Assembly: GCA_021464415.1 (NCBI GenBank)
Contig: CM038464.1
Location: forward strand, 50,326,783-50,390,782
Source: Lonicera japonica
Lineage: Eukaryota > Streptophyta > Magnoliopsida > Dipsacales > Caprifoliaceae
DNA length: 64,000 nucleotides
Direction of reading: 5' to 3'
In this document: positions 43,489 through 54,439 of the stretch, in pieces
Numbering within the stretch: position 1 is the first letter of the stretch
Layout of the letters: the number at the start of each line of letters is the position of its first letter
Program-made: the position numbers and the translations under genes
Notes under the pieces: model-generated
Seen by the model: only the letters and a program-made list of their open reading frames with translations
Database searches by the model: none
Told to the model about the DNA's origin: nothing

Positions 43489-44946
43489 CCTAATCTTTTT
43501 TATAGGAAAAAAAATATATACCGAAGGACTATAACGAAATTTTTTTATTAAGAAATTATAATTAGTTATATAAATGGGTGTTTCCTCTAATGAATTTGAA
43601 ACTGCCTCAAATGAAGAGACTTGCTTTTTTGCTCTGGTTGTAACATAGCTTCATCACCATTCTACCGTTCTAAAGCTTTTAGCCTTTTTTTTAATTATTA
43701 AATATTAATCGATTTTTTTCACATGCAAACAAAACGAAACGATTAAGATATAAATAATTTAAGTAATTTTCTAAAAATCGTAAATCGGATCTAGATCGGC
43801 GAGGAGGGGATTTAGGATTTTTGGAGAAATAAAAAAAAATAGAAATTAATCGGCAAACCCATAATTTGAAAAATCAGGAATTAAATAAATATAATAACAT
43901 TTCCATACTCATAAGTAGTTTTCAAAATAACATAATACTAATAAAATATAATATCTTTCAAATTAATATTAATTTTTCAAAAATCAAGTAACAAAATATG
44001 CATACCCAAAATTTAAGGAGTGCTTTTGTAAAATTTAAAACTTAAAATGAATCAAAATGAAATAACTTAAAATATTGGGCTTGAATACAAAAATAAAAAA
44101 ATAAACTTAAAGGAATTGAGACTAATCTCTCCCGCTCATTGAAACCTAGCCCGCCGCTCGCCACTCGTTCTTCTTCTTCTTCAATGAGCTGCTGTTGCTG
44201 CTACTGCTTCTTCTTCTTCTTCTTCTTCTTCTTCTTCTTCTTCTTCTTCTTCTTCTCTGTTTCCCCATTTTTTTTTTCAATTTTAGTCTGATTTTTAACC
44301 CAACCGATTTTCCCAACCGATTCATGGAAATTGAATCGGGTAACTCCTGATTTTCGATTTTTGGCCGATTTATCAGCAAAAAATCCCGATTTTTAGAACA
44401 CTAAATTATAAAAAGTTCAAAAGAATAATAAGTGAATTGTCAAAAGCCTTTGTACTCTCTTCATTAGACCATCTCCACTAGAATGGAGAAATGTTAAATA
44501 TATTATAATTGGATTCGTGAAATGATAAGTGATTGTCATATTTGACAACAGATAACTATTTACCATAACCGATGGACTGTGCATCGACTATACACGGTCG
44601 ATTCACAGAAAGTTGGCCTTCTATTTTTTATTTATTTTTAAATGTCACAGAAGATACATAAAATATCAGCCGTTAGTTTTTTATCATAGTCGATACTCAG
44701 TACATTTTCTATGTCCATTTTACCTTTTCCTTTACCTTTTCCGGTGTACGCAAAATTGAAATGGTTTGCTAAATATACACTTTTAGCATACAATTTTAAC
44801 TTACTGCTACAGATAGTCTTAGCGAGAGCTCCAATAAAAAACATGACACGACTTCCCGCTTTATCTAACATAAGCTTCTAGCTTTATATTAGGTAGAGTT
44901 TTAAAATTTTAAGACAAATAATATTTGATTAAGTAATAAAACTATA
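43489..44946. repeat. AT-rich interval with (CTT)n microsatellite
   Basis: No gene. A (TTC)n tract fills about 44207-44256; the Arg/Ser-rich open frame on the minus strand comes from it. Confidence 0.7.
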
Positions 44947-45518
44947 TGAGTTATTTACAAATATCACCCTTAAAGTTTTCTTTCTTCCTCACTTTGGTCC
45001 ATAAGTTTCAAAATGCACTCATAAAATCACAAAGTATATTCCGTGTCTTGCTTTGGTCCAAAATTAGATGGACTGTTAAAAAAAGGTCCCGAAGATTCAC
45101 GTGCTGTCATATGCCCATTTTAAAGGGCAAATACGTCAAAGCACCATGTGATAAGTTTTACGATCAAAACCTCTATTTATTTTCTCCTTCAATCATCCTA
45201 CCTTCATGTTTTTTGCTTTATCTTATGTTCCATGTGATAAGTTTTACACGAATTATATACATATTATACAACCATGTTTGGCGAGATGAACGAGAAAGGG
45301 AAGGAGAAATTTTGGTGTTTTGACATATTTGCCCTTTAAACTGAGCATGTGACATTCACGTGATTCTTTTCGTCCCTTTGTTTTAGCGGTCTGTCCATCC
45401 AATTTTGGACCAATTGAGACACAGAACATACTTTGTTGTTTTATGAGTGCATTTTGGAACTTAAGGACCAAAGTGAGACAAAGAGCAAACTTTAAGTGTG
45501 ATATTAGTAAATAACTCA
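44947..45518. mobile_element. foldback transposon with about 200-bp arms
   Basis: The left arm starts TGAGTTATTTACAAATATCA and the right arm is its inverted copy ending at AATAACTCA (45518). The arms translate to similar peptides on opposite strands (MSYLQISPLKFSFF and MSYLLISHLKFALC), an effect of the inverted repeat and not evidence of two genes. No target duplication recognised. Confidence 0.82.
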
Positions 45519-46260
45519 AACCGTATGTTTTAGGTTATGGGTTCGAATCTCAAATTCAATAATATTTATTTTTCTAAAGTATGAAGAGTATTTTAGTAAT
45601 TAAATAAATAGACTGAAACTTTTCAGAAATAATATTTTAGCTAATAGTCTTGTGTCTTGGTTGACATCCTTTTTATATTTGTAACAAAGAGATCATGGGT
45701 TTGATTCATATGAATATAATACTTAAATCTTTGTTGTGTTCAACCATGGTTGTAGTATCATTTATCATGACTTGTTAATTCATTTATGGGCTACACGACT
45801 TCATGGCATAATTATGGTTGGACCTTAATATAAAAAAAAATATAGGTGTATTGTACAATTCGACGGAATAAACAAAATTAATAAAATATTATTATTTTTA
45901 CAAGGTGGAGATAAATCTCAATAGTCCAATGAAGGAGGCGGCGTGAGAATGGGCTCAAACCTAATTGCAACATTCTTTTTATTTTTCAATTAAGATATTG
46001 AAAGATTTATTGTGTCCACCCAGAAGAAGCAGAGGCATGTGTGGAACAAGGGGGCTGCCCACCCTCTGGAATTTCATAAAATAATAAGGTATATACAATT
46101 AAAAAAAGGTTTTATTAGAGAAAAAATTTCACACTAAAGTCAAAGACTAATTTTTTTGTAAATAAAGGACCTATTTTTTATTTTATTGATAATATGACAT
46201 GTGTCTTTTTTTTTCATTGTAAAATGACATCCCAACCCTTAAAATAAATTAAACAATACT
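45519..46260. other. AT-rich interval, no gene seen
   Basis: A SINE-like box (ATCATGGGTTTGATTC near 45692) was noticed but is not enough for a call. Confidence 0.5.
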
Positions 46261-46264
46261 AATA

Positions 46265-46515
46265 TGCATTAAAATATGGACTGTAATATGAGCTTTACAA
46301 TTTATATTTCATTGCAATATGAACTTTGTAATCCATATTTTACTGCAATATGAACTTTGCAGTTCATATTTTTAGTGCAAAGTTCATATTGCAGTCCATA
46401 TTTTAATTTTATTGCAATGTGAACTTTGCGGTCCATATTTCTAGTACAAAGTTCATATTGCTGTCCATATTTCAATACAATATAAATTTTGCAATCCATA
46501 TTTTTTGTGCAAATT
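46265..46515. repeat. array of direct and inverted GCAATATGAACTTTG repeats
   Basis: The motif GCAATATGAACTTTGCAGTC, with CATATTT, recurs at least seven times in alternating orientation, so neighbouring copies form hairpins. The minus-strand open frame across it (repeats of YGLQYELCT) is not supported as a gene. Confidence 0.85.
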
Positions 46516-47330
46516 TCATAAAGAGGGGGTAATTTAGGTAATATATAACATGTTTTTATTAATTAAATGATATTTAAATTTATTCAAATACCTTCATGTA
46601 AAATATAAAACAAAATAGGCCTCTTACACTAAATACCAATTAAAAATAGACTCTTCATTCAAAAAAAATATTATTCATTGAATTTTTGATAAAAATCAAT
46701 GTGTAATAAGACATTCTACCTAATTTCTAGTATATAGTGTAATAAAAAGGTTTAATGAATTGTTACTTTTGAAACTTTTCGTGTGCTTAGTTTGTAATTG
46801 TTTTTAAACATTAAGGTTAGTTTTGCAATAAGATAATCCAAGAAAAATAAAGATTCTTCCAGCCGAACCTTTTTTACGACTTTTGTTGGACTTGAATCCC
46901 ATCCATTATTCATTCCATCTAAGAAAGTTTAGGGGGTTTAATTCGAGACTTGAATTGATGAGTTTTTTCATGAAACTTAGTAGAAATGATCTTTGAAACT
47001 AACATATCAATTTCACAAAATTTCATTAAAAAATTCAAATTAGAGATGAATGAAAATGGTCATTTAAAATTTTATCGGTCAAAAATAATATTGTTTGCAA
47101 AACAAAAAAGGAACTCTAAATTCGTGGCAAATATAAATAAATTATTCCACAATATATATTGCTAAAAATCATTTTAAAATGCTAGAAGATTCATTTAAAG
47201 TGACAATAACCATACTTAAAATAAATAAATTATATTTAGTGTTAATGGAAGTGGTGGTTTGAAGGGCAAGACTAAAATTATAACTTTTTGGTGTTTGTGT
47301 TCTATTTAATATAGATAACAATTAGGGTGC

Positions 47331-47829
47331 GTTTGATTGTAAGAATGGAACTTGCATGGAAAGAAAATAAGTTACGGGCAATTGAATTGCCTAGAATTGA
47401 GTTGCATGGAAAATGTAGTGCAGTGTGTTTGATTGCCTTAGTTTTCTACCCGAAAAATATTTGTTGTATTATGGCATTTTTAATGTAAAAAAAGTTATTG
47501 GTATTTTTTTTTACATAATTATATAGTTATGACGGATCTTGTTTAATTGATCTTGATTAGTATATTTTAAATATTAAATTTTTATATTATTTTGAATTTT
47601 ATATTTTAAGTTATGGCATTTTTAATGTAGAAAATGGTAAAAACCTTGTCTCGTGAACCGTGCCCAAGCATGGAAAACAAAAACCACCTCCCCCCAAAGA
47701 AAACATTTTCCTCAATTGCCTTGAAAATGCACATGTGTGAGGCAAAAGTGGGAATTGAATTGCCTAGAAAAAAAATGCAATCAAACACTTGTCAAATAAA
47801 GTAGAAAATGTTAGCAATCAAACACACCC
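47331..47829. mobile_element. Tourist-like MITE, second family (about 499 bp)
   Basis: The left end GGGTGCGTTTGATTG and the right end CAATCAAACACACCC are inverted repeats. TTA flanks both sides (47328-47330 and 47830-47832), matching a PIF/Harbinger 3-bp duplication. Inner subterminal repeats of GAATTGCCTAGAA. No transposase. Confidence 0.82.
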
Positions 47830-48206
47830 TTATATTAAAAAAAAGACCGCACGAGTTACTTTTCATTCCCATCTAAAATTAACGGTGTTTCCTTTGTTCA
47901 AAATTAAGAATCTACTATTTCTTTTTAAGGTATTTTAATTAGGAGTCCGCTTTCTTTATTTAAACTTTATGAGAGGTCTCATCTTGGAAAATATAAAAGC
48001 CAAACACATACCATTGATTATTTGATTATGAATTGCAGGAGAGTAATTTTTTAAAACTTTTTGAGAAGTGTCAAATTAAATGTTACGTTTCTTTCTATGA
48101 CAAATTTAATGTATTAAATTTTATAAAAATAAATAGAAGTTTAATTTTAACTATTAGTTAGTTGAAATTAGAGTTCCGTTTTAAAAGTATAAAAGTGATA
48201 TTCTAA

Positions 48207-48514
48207 GGTTCCGTTTGATAGTAACATGGAAAATGAAAATAAAAACAACTAATTTATGTGAGAAGATGGAAAATAAATTAAGGCATATGGTGAGATATTA
48301 TTCATCTCATACTCATTTTTGTGAGTATACGTCCTCCAGCATCCTTTAATATTTTGTGGAAAATTTTTCTCCACCACCACCCAAAGAAAATTTTATCATG
48401 GAAAAAAGCAAGAAGCAAAAATTAATCTCACCACATTCCTCAACTTATTTTCCATCTTCTCACCTAAACTAGTTATTTTTCTTTTTATTTTCCATGTTGC
48501 TATCAAACGGAACC
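48207..48514. mobile_element. Tourist-like MITE, copy 2 (308 bp)
   Basis: GGTTCCGTTTGATAGTAACA at the left and TGTTGCTATCAAACGGAACC at the right, arms of about 80 bp, TAA at 48204-48206 and 48515-48517. Same length and sequence family as 13-320, in inverted orientation internally. Confidence 0.92.
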
Positions 48515-48606
48515 TAAAAAAACAAGTTAAACATACCATAAATCTAAAGAGCAAGCTCTTGTATGAAAATATACTTTATTGTTGAATACTTTGGTGGGAC
48601 ATTTAT

Positions 48607-48888
48607 TTATTCTAAAAATAAGTTCTTCACGCCTATTAGATGTAGCTCGTAGTTCGGTAAAGGCTCCCATCTTAAGATCTGGATCGCTGTTTTGATTTCC
48701 TCCTCCGCTCTCTCATAGTCATCCCCCTCCTCCAAATCGAACCCAGCCGTTGCATTGCTTTTTTTCTCTCTTGCCGTAGGATCATTCGTGGGAGAGGGGG
48801 CGACCCTGCTAGAGCGGTGGTGGGTTTGGATTGAGAGCTTCACCAATTGCTCCAACCTCTTGACCCGCTGCCGGGGGGCAAGTGGCAA
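48607..48888 (-). CDS. unknown ORF or exon remnant (93 aa)
   Basis: Not recognised. GC-richer than its surroundings, hydrophilic, with an acidic stretch (GFDLEEGDDYERAEEEIKTA) and basic N-terminal part (RQRVKRLEQLVKL). A possible acceptor (TGGTCAG) lies just upstream, and the frame is open through it. It could be a 3' exon of the gene at 50544 (a donor-like GCGAG/GTAGTT occurs near 50490), a fragment of another gene, or chance. Confidence 0.25.
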   Translation of the reverse strand: MPLAPRQRVKRLEQLVKLSIQTHHRSSRVAPSPTNDPTAREKKSNATAGFDLEEGDDYERAEEEIKTAIQILRWEPLPNYELHLIGVKNLFLE

Positions 48889-50056
48889 AACATCTGACCA
48901 AACAAATTAAAAAGCAAATCTCTAACCATTTACTTTTATGCACCCACCATACAGCAATGCAACAAATATCAGAGAAACAACCCAGCTATGATAACAATAG
49001 AAAGTCTACGTCTTTTACCAAAGCAATTATGATAATGCTAGTAAAAAATATGAGAATACATGAATAGTATTTGCATTCCATAATCAAAAATTTATTTCCT
49101 GTCTTTAACATATACCACAAACAAGCATAATGAAACACTAAGATTTACGAAAGAGACAACTATATAACACCTCGGAGATCCCCATTACCACATGTTATCG
49201 ACAACTCCTTCAATGACCACCCAACTTAAGCATCGCCAATCCAACTGCTTTCCACAAGCTGAAGCAAATCTTGTCAATGCTGGCAATAAACAAACCATCA
49301 AAGACATTGACAAAAAGCCTTATATCCAATTAGAGCATCACTTATGCGTATAGTAAAACTTATTCTAACGTCGTCTTTGTTTTTAACTCTAAATGAAATT
49401 TTATTCCAGTGGTGCCCCTAATCTTTTTATTCATTAGCTATTTGTGTATCGTTATAATGACGGTAAGAATGTAAAATGCCATATATACAATATTCAAAGC
49501 CAAATGAAACCAAACACATTTTTCAGATTCTGTTCAGCATTAAGCATTCAGAATTCAATTCAGAGGCTAAAAAAACAAACGGAATTAAGCACCAAATGTT
49601 TGTCAAACAAGGTCATCTTAGTGGCACATACAAGAAGTGAAATGGGAGAGTGGTGCTGGTCAGTGGTTGGCTTTAAATGAGAAACTCAATTCTCTAACCT
49701 ATATCTCAGTGCTCGAAACAGGACATGGCAATCAGAAATATGAAATGCAAATGAGGAAAAATGGAGACTTGGAGAAAAAAAGGGTCCTTCACCTTCTTTA
49801 GACAAGAATCATTTGACACTCAAGATCGGTTCATCCAACTCATAAGGGTCGATAAAATAGGAGTATTGGCCTCTTGGGGTTTGAATCTATAACACTTGTG
49901 CCACTGTTTTTCCTGTTCTATTTTTCATCAAAATTATTGTAGAAGCTGGCGCTTAAAAAAGAGTTAGTAAATTATCTCCTTGAGGCATGCCAGAACAGAA
50001 ATGGATATGCAGCACGTCAAACAAGTTACTTTTCGATCTAAAACGTCTCTAGCTTG
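48889..50056. other. no gene seen
   Basis: AT-rich. Open frames are short and unconvincing. Confidence 0.5.
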
Positions 50057-50258
50057 TACTCTCTCCGTCCCAACTCAGAGTCACTACTTGACTTTTGCAC
50101 ATTTCAAGAAAATACCAATCTCAAAACAATCAAGTGGTGAACTATACAACTTATTTTGATATCTTGAGATTGGGTAGATTGATTTTAGCAACATAACTCT
50201 TCATTTGGGACGTACCCAAAAAGGAAAGGTGGATTCTTAATTGGGATAGAGGGAAGTG
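50057..50258. mobile_element. Stowaway-like MITE
   Basis: TACTCTCTCCGTCCCAA at the left and TTGGGATAGAGGGAAGT at the right are inverted ends of the CTCCCTCCGTCCCAA type, typical of Tc1/mariner-derived MITEs with TA duplications. Confidence 0.65.
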
Positions 50259-50543
50259 TTTGTCATATGCAGTGCAACATCCTCAATGCAATGCACAGTT
50301 GCAAGCAATTCAACAGATATACAATACGCAAGCTCAAATCATTATAATGCCAATGACAAGAAGCAAAAGATTTCAGATAGGTATAAATTAAGCAAGTTCG
50401 AATCATTATAGCACCATTGAGGAGCAAAGATTAAATTGTAAAAAGAAGAAAAAGGTTACCATATATTTAAAAGCAGAAGTGAGAACTACCTCGCCTGATT
50501 CTGCAATGGTAGCCACCAATCATTCGGATAAAGAGATGAAAAG

Positions 50544-51584
50544 CTACAATTGCATAACTTTGCTTCGTTTAACACAAGTGGATGTCTTGAATTCTTGGCA
50601 CTTCCACATAGGCGGATTCTTGCTAGTGCTAGCTTTGCCCGTGCTCTCTTCGGTCAACAACCTTCGAGATTTCAGCTCTCCCTTAGGGTTTGCTTGATCC
50701 CTAAAGTTACAAATGCTTAATGGCAACTTTTTCTGCTTGATTCTTCCCCTCTTTCTACCAACATTGTTCGTATCCTCCAAAGAATCCCCATTTTTCGCCT
50801 CAGAGTGGATTGTTACCCCTTTCCCATTTTCCAGATTTAATCTCTCATCTTTTTTGAATTTTGATGTGTTTTCATCCACTCTAACTGCATATGCCTCCCG
50901 GGTAGAACTTCCAGAATCTACTTCACCAGTTATACCATTGCCATTCGAAACCCTAGTTTTTTCGGGCAAAGACAAGCTTTTCCTCAGCCTCCTGTGTTTA
51001 TGACCCTTCAAGTCAGAACTCGAAGAGTTCTTTGAAATTCTAGGGGAGCTGTTTATGGCCTGATGCAATTTACGGGCCAGTTCTTCATCTGTCTTACAAT
51101 TGCTCTTACTATACAACATTTGAACAGGAATATGCCTCTTCAACTTATTCTTCTTCTTCAAATTTCTATCTTTACAATCCGTTTCTTCATTAACAATTGC
51201 AACCATTTCTAAAGCGCTTTTAGCAGCATCCATAGCCTTGGCTGCTAAAGCAGCCTTCTCTTCAGATGCAGCTCTAGCAGCAACTGCGACCTTAACTGCA
51301 GCTTCAGCTGCCAATCTCGAGGACTCAACCATTTCCTCAACTGACAAATTAGGGTTACTCGAATGAGATCTCAACAGATTAATCATCCGGCTATCGAATT
51401 CACTCGAAGAACTAGAAGTAAACGCCTTATCATTTGAATTTCCATCGAAATTTTGTTTCTTCAATCCAGCCAAAAGTCGCTTTCTCGGAGGCAAAAGTAC
51501 ATCGGCATCCAAGTGATTAATGTCACAATTGTTAGCTTCCATTGTTTCTCTACATGTATCTATAAATCTCTCTTCCACATTCAT
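50544..51584 (-). CDS. conserved plant protein of unknown function (346 aa)
   Basis: Single long open frame, ATG at 51582-51584, stop at 50544-50546. It looks like a real gene: coding-like composition, no interruption, and features I associate with a seed-plant family of unknown function. Visible parts: LLPPRKRLLAGLKKQ at 30-44; an Ala/Glu/Lys-rich helix, probably coiled coil, at about 82-130; basic, nuclear-signal-like stretches (LKKKNKLKRH near 142 and GRKRGRIKQKK near 285, the latter with an AT-hook-like RGR core); and a short C-terminal block MWKCQEFKTSTC. Probably nuclear. An upstream exon is likely: at 52026 ATGGCAAGATCAG is followed by GTATC, a donor, and splicing to the TATAAG just before the ATG would add MARSV in frame. 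No function can be assigned. Confidence 0.8.
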   Translation of the reverse strand: MNVEERFIDTCRETMEANNCDINHLDADVLLPPRKRLLAGLKKQNFDGNSNDKAFTSSSSSEFDSRMINLLRSHSSNPNLSVEEMVESSRLAAEAAVKVAVAARAASEEKAALAAKAMDAAKSALEMVAIVNEETDCKDRNLKKKNKLKRHIPVQMLYSKSNCKTDEELARKLHQAINSSPRISKNSSSSDLKGHKHRRLRKSLSLPEKTRVSNGNGITGEVDSGSSTREAYAVRVDENTSKFKKDERLNLENGKGVTIHSEAKNGDSLEDTNNVGRKRGRIKQKKLPLSICNFRDQANPKGELKSRRLLTEESTGKASTSKNPPMWKCQEFKTSTCVKRSKVMQL

Positions 51585-52025
51585 AACTTATAAACATTAA
51601 ATCCACAACTATTCCCTTCCCCAATTCCAACTATATTTGCTTCACTCAATCAATTTAATCACTATCTAAAATTGAATCCAAATCAAGCAATTGAGATGAA
51701 ATTCTTACACCATAAACATTAAATCACATCACTCAATCAATTCAATCACTATCTAAATACTGAATTAAAATCCAGTAACTGAGACATTGAGATGAGATTC
51801 ATCTCAAAAAAGGAAATTAAAAAACAAGCAGAACATAATCCAACTTTATGCATCAGAAACAGATTGTTTGATCAAAATTGAGCATAATTCTGTGAAAAAA
51901 AGGAGCAGGATGAAAGAGAAATATGGAAAATTGAATCGAGTTTTATATGTGATTGTATACAATTTGACATAGAGAGGAGGTAAAAGGAGCAAGAGGTGAA
52001 TATAATGAAGAAGATGCGATGATAC

Positions 52026-52100
52026 CTGATCTTGCCATCTTATGATAAAAGATGGGTTGAAATTAGGGTTTTGAAGATAGTGGGGGAAGGAAATGTAGTT
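52026..52100 (-). other. probable first exon / 5' UTR of the 50544 gene
   Basis: The minus strand reads ATGGCAAGATCAG then GTATCATC, a plausible splice donor. Depending on the acceptor used, this ATG either begins the protein (MARSV plus the downstream frame) or opens a short upstream ORF. The upper boundary is a guess. Confidence 0.45.
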
Positions 52101-52863
52101 AGAGAGAGAAAGATGTTGAACATAAAATATTATTATCTGAGATAAAAAAATATCGATTGCTTCTTAGTTCTATAAACCCAAAATGCAAATCCCATTAAAA
52201 AATGTATTTTTTTATTTTGGAAATGGAATAAAAATCTTGTTTCAATATTTTAAAAAAAATCACAAAATAATAATTTTTTGAAATAACGTTATTTTTTTTA
52301 TAATTTTAAAAAAATAAAAGTATTTTTATCAATTATATTTTAAAATAAAGGTTTTAAATAAAATTGTGTTTTGTCCAAACTTAAATTTGCAATATAAAAA
52401 GTTTAATGCAAATTTATTTTACACAATGTATTTATATTTGTTAATAAGTATATTTTTATGTGTTACTTAGGTAAATTCTAAAGTAACGGCAAATAGATCC
52501 CAATATACAGAAATGTATTACAAATAAGAAATGCAAACCTAATTTTACATAACCTAAAAAAATTATCATGTGTGTTTTATTAATAAATAGATTTAAATTT
52601 TTAACATGTTGAAATAACTCTAAAGTAATGTCAATTGAACAATTAGATAGAGCAATATGTTAAAAAAAAATTGCAGTTCAAACTTAATTTGACACGATAC
52701 TATAAAATATTACGATTCGAAAATTTATTGTAAAGTTAAAGTTACACACCTTTTGGAGTTGATCAAATATAGGCTCTTAATTTACAAAAATATCATTCCA
52801 TGATTAACTTTTTCAAAAAATTCCTATTTTCTAATATCCCTAAAATTTGGAATAGATAATTTT
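52101..52863. other. AT-rich upstream DNA, no gene seen
   Basis: Promoter side of the 50544 gene, very AT-rich. Confidence 0.5.
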
Positions 52864-53155
52864 GTCCGTTTGATAACTATATGGATAAATAAAATAAAAA
52901 CAGTTGATTTTTGTGAGAAATTGGAAAGTAAGTTGAGGCATATGGTGAGACAACTTTTTACTTTGTGAATTTTTTCATGAAGAAATTTTCTTTCATGGTT
53001 GAGGAAGAAAACTTTTCCATCAAAAATTATGAAAGATGGAAGATATTTACTTATAAAATGGAGAGTATTTTATCGCATGCCACAACTTATTTTTTAACTT
53101 CTTACAAACTCAAGTGTTTTTATTTTTATTTTTCGTATTGTTATCAAACAGACCC
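52864..53155. mobile_element. Tourist-like MITE, diverged copy 3
   Basis: GTCCGTTTGATAACTAT at the left mirrors GTTATCAAACAGACCC at the right; the interior resembles the 308-bp family (for example GTAAGTTGAGGCATATGGTG). Ends are approximate. Confidence 0.75.
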
Positions 53156-53306
53156 ATATGATCTGTCTTTCAAAAATTATATCTCACGGAGTTTAAAATG
53201 ATAACTTTATGATTATGATAGATTACGAGGCACTTGTCATAATTTATGCTTAATGTAAAATTAAATTAACACATGAAGTTTAACGCGATTTTATTTTAAC
53301 CTTTAA

Positions 53307-53591
53307 GACTCCGTTTGATTGCAAAGATGGAAAAGGAAAATAAATTTAGTTAATTTGTGTGAAAAGATAGAAAATAAGGTGAAAGATATTACTCATTTTA
53401 TGAGTATGTATCTTCCATCCTTCAATATTTTTGGTGAAAAATTTTTACTCACCACCAAGCAAAAAAAATTTCTTCATGGAAAAACTTAAAAATCAAGAGG
53501 ATATCACATCTATCACTCAACTTATTTTCCATCTTTTCATCAAAACTAACTCAATTTATTTTTATTTTCCACTTTGCAATCAAATAAAACT
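53307..53591. mobile_element. Tourist-like MITE, diverged copy 4
   Basis: Starts GACTCCGTTTGATTGCAAAG after TAA (53304-53306); the right end CTTTGCAATCAAAT... is followed by TAA at 53592-53594. Same family as the copies at 13, 48207 and 52864. Confidence 0.8.
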
Positions 53592-53978
53592 TAAATCCTG
53601 ACATTCAATGCTAAAACTTATAATGTTAGAACAATTAATAAAATATTTATTAATTTAATCCACCACAAGCAGGTTAAGACTTGCAAATTACAACAAGTGG
53701 TTAAAAGACAATTTTTCCACTTTCATTTTTTTAATATAATGCATTATTAAAAGAGCAGTAGAATTTCAATAATTTTTTAAAATATAATTTCGTCTCTATT
53801 TTAATTTGGCCGGTTAATTGAGCATTTCAAACTTAAGAAATCAAATTGAAGATGGAAGAGAATAAATAAAAATAAAGGAGGGCTTTAACTTTTATCTTAA
53901 TCATGTGGTAGACACTGACAAACCATAGAATTTTGTACAAGAGACTATCTAATCTCTTTATCCAAATAAAAAAGGGGC

Positions 53979-54234
53979 GTGGTATTGGTACCCTAAAAAC
54001 ACTTGATAACATTTTCACTTTTATTCGGTTCTTAACAACCGAGTAAGGTGTCTGTTACTTAGTTCTTATAGGCTTAGTATAATCATATATACTCGGTCCT
54101 TGACAATCGAGTAAGGCATTATCAAGTTTATACTCGGTCATTCACAACCAAGTAACATATACATTACTCGGTTGTCAAAAATCGAATAAAAAGTGGGAGT
54201 GTTTCCAAGAGATATTAGGAGTGCCAATATCACC
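53979..54234. mobile_element. MITE with internal ACTCGGT repeats
   Basis: The arms GGTATTGGTACCCTAAAAAC and (inverted) GGTGATATTGGCACTCCTAA face each other. Inside are four degenerate units built on ACTCGGTCNTTNACAANCGA and near forms, at about 54024, 54091, 54132 and 54164, several of them small hairpins. Confidence 0.65.
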
Positions 54235-54439
54235 ACCCTAAAATAATTACTAAGTTAGAATATTGTACTTTGGTTAGGGTTATTGATTTTCGTATGGTAT
54301 ATTTGAAATTAATTTTAATAAATCTCAAAATTAGAATTTAGCAAGTACAATTTTTTTAAGAGGGTGCTAAGTTTGTTGACGATGTATTAGGTTTGGTATG
54401 GCCTAGGGAGTAGGGAACTTTGGGCAGTCAAAAGGTAGG

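Noticed and set aside
44146..44379. Arg-rich ORF resembling a nuclear protein
   Set aside because: The poly-Arg is the (CTT)n microsatellite read on the minus strand.
44946..45519. Two similar proteins encoded on opposite strands
   Set aside because: Explained by the inverted arms of a foldback element.
46302..46499. Repeated-peptide ORF (YGLQYELCT)
   Set aside because: Produced by the nucleotide repeat array; no start context or homologue recognised.
46265..46515. CRISPR-like repeat array
   Set aside because: Repeats alternate in orientation, spacing is irregular and the organism is a plant; no cas genes.
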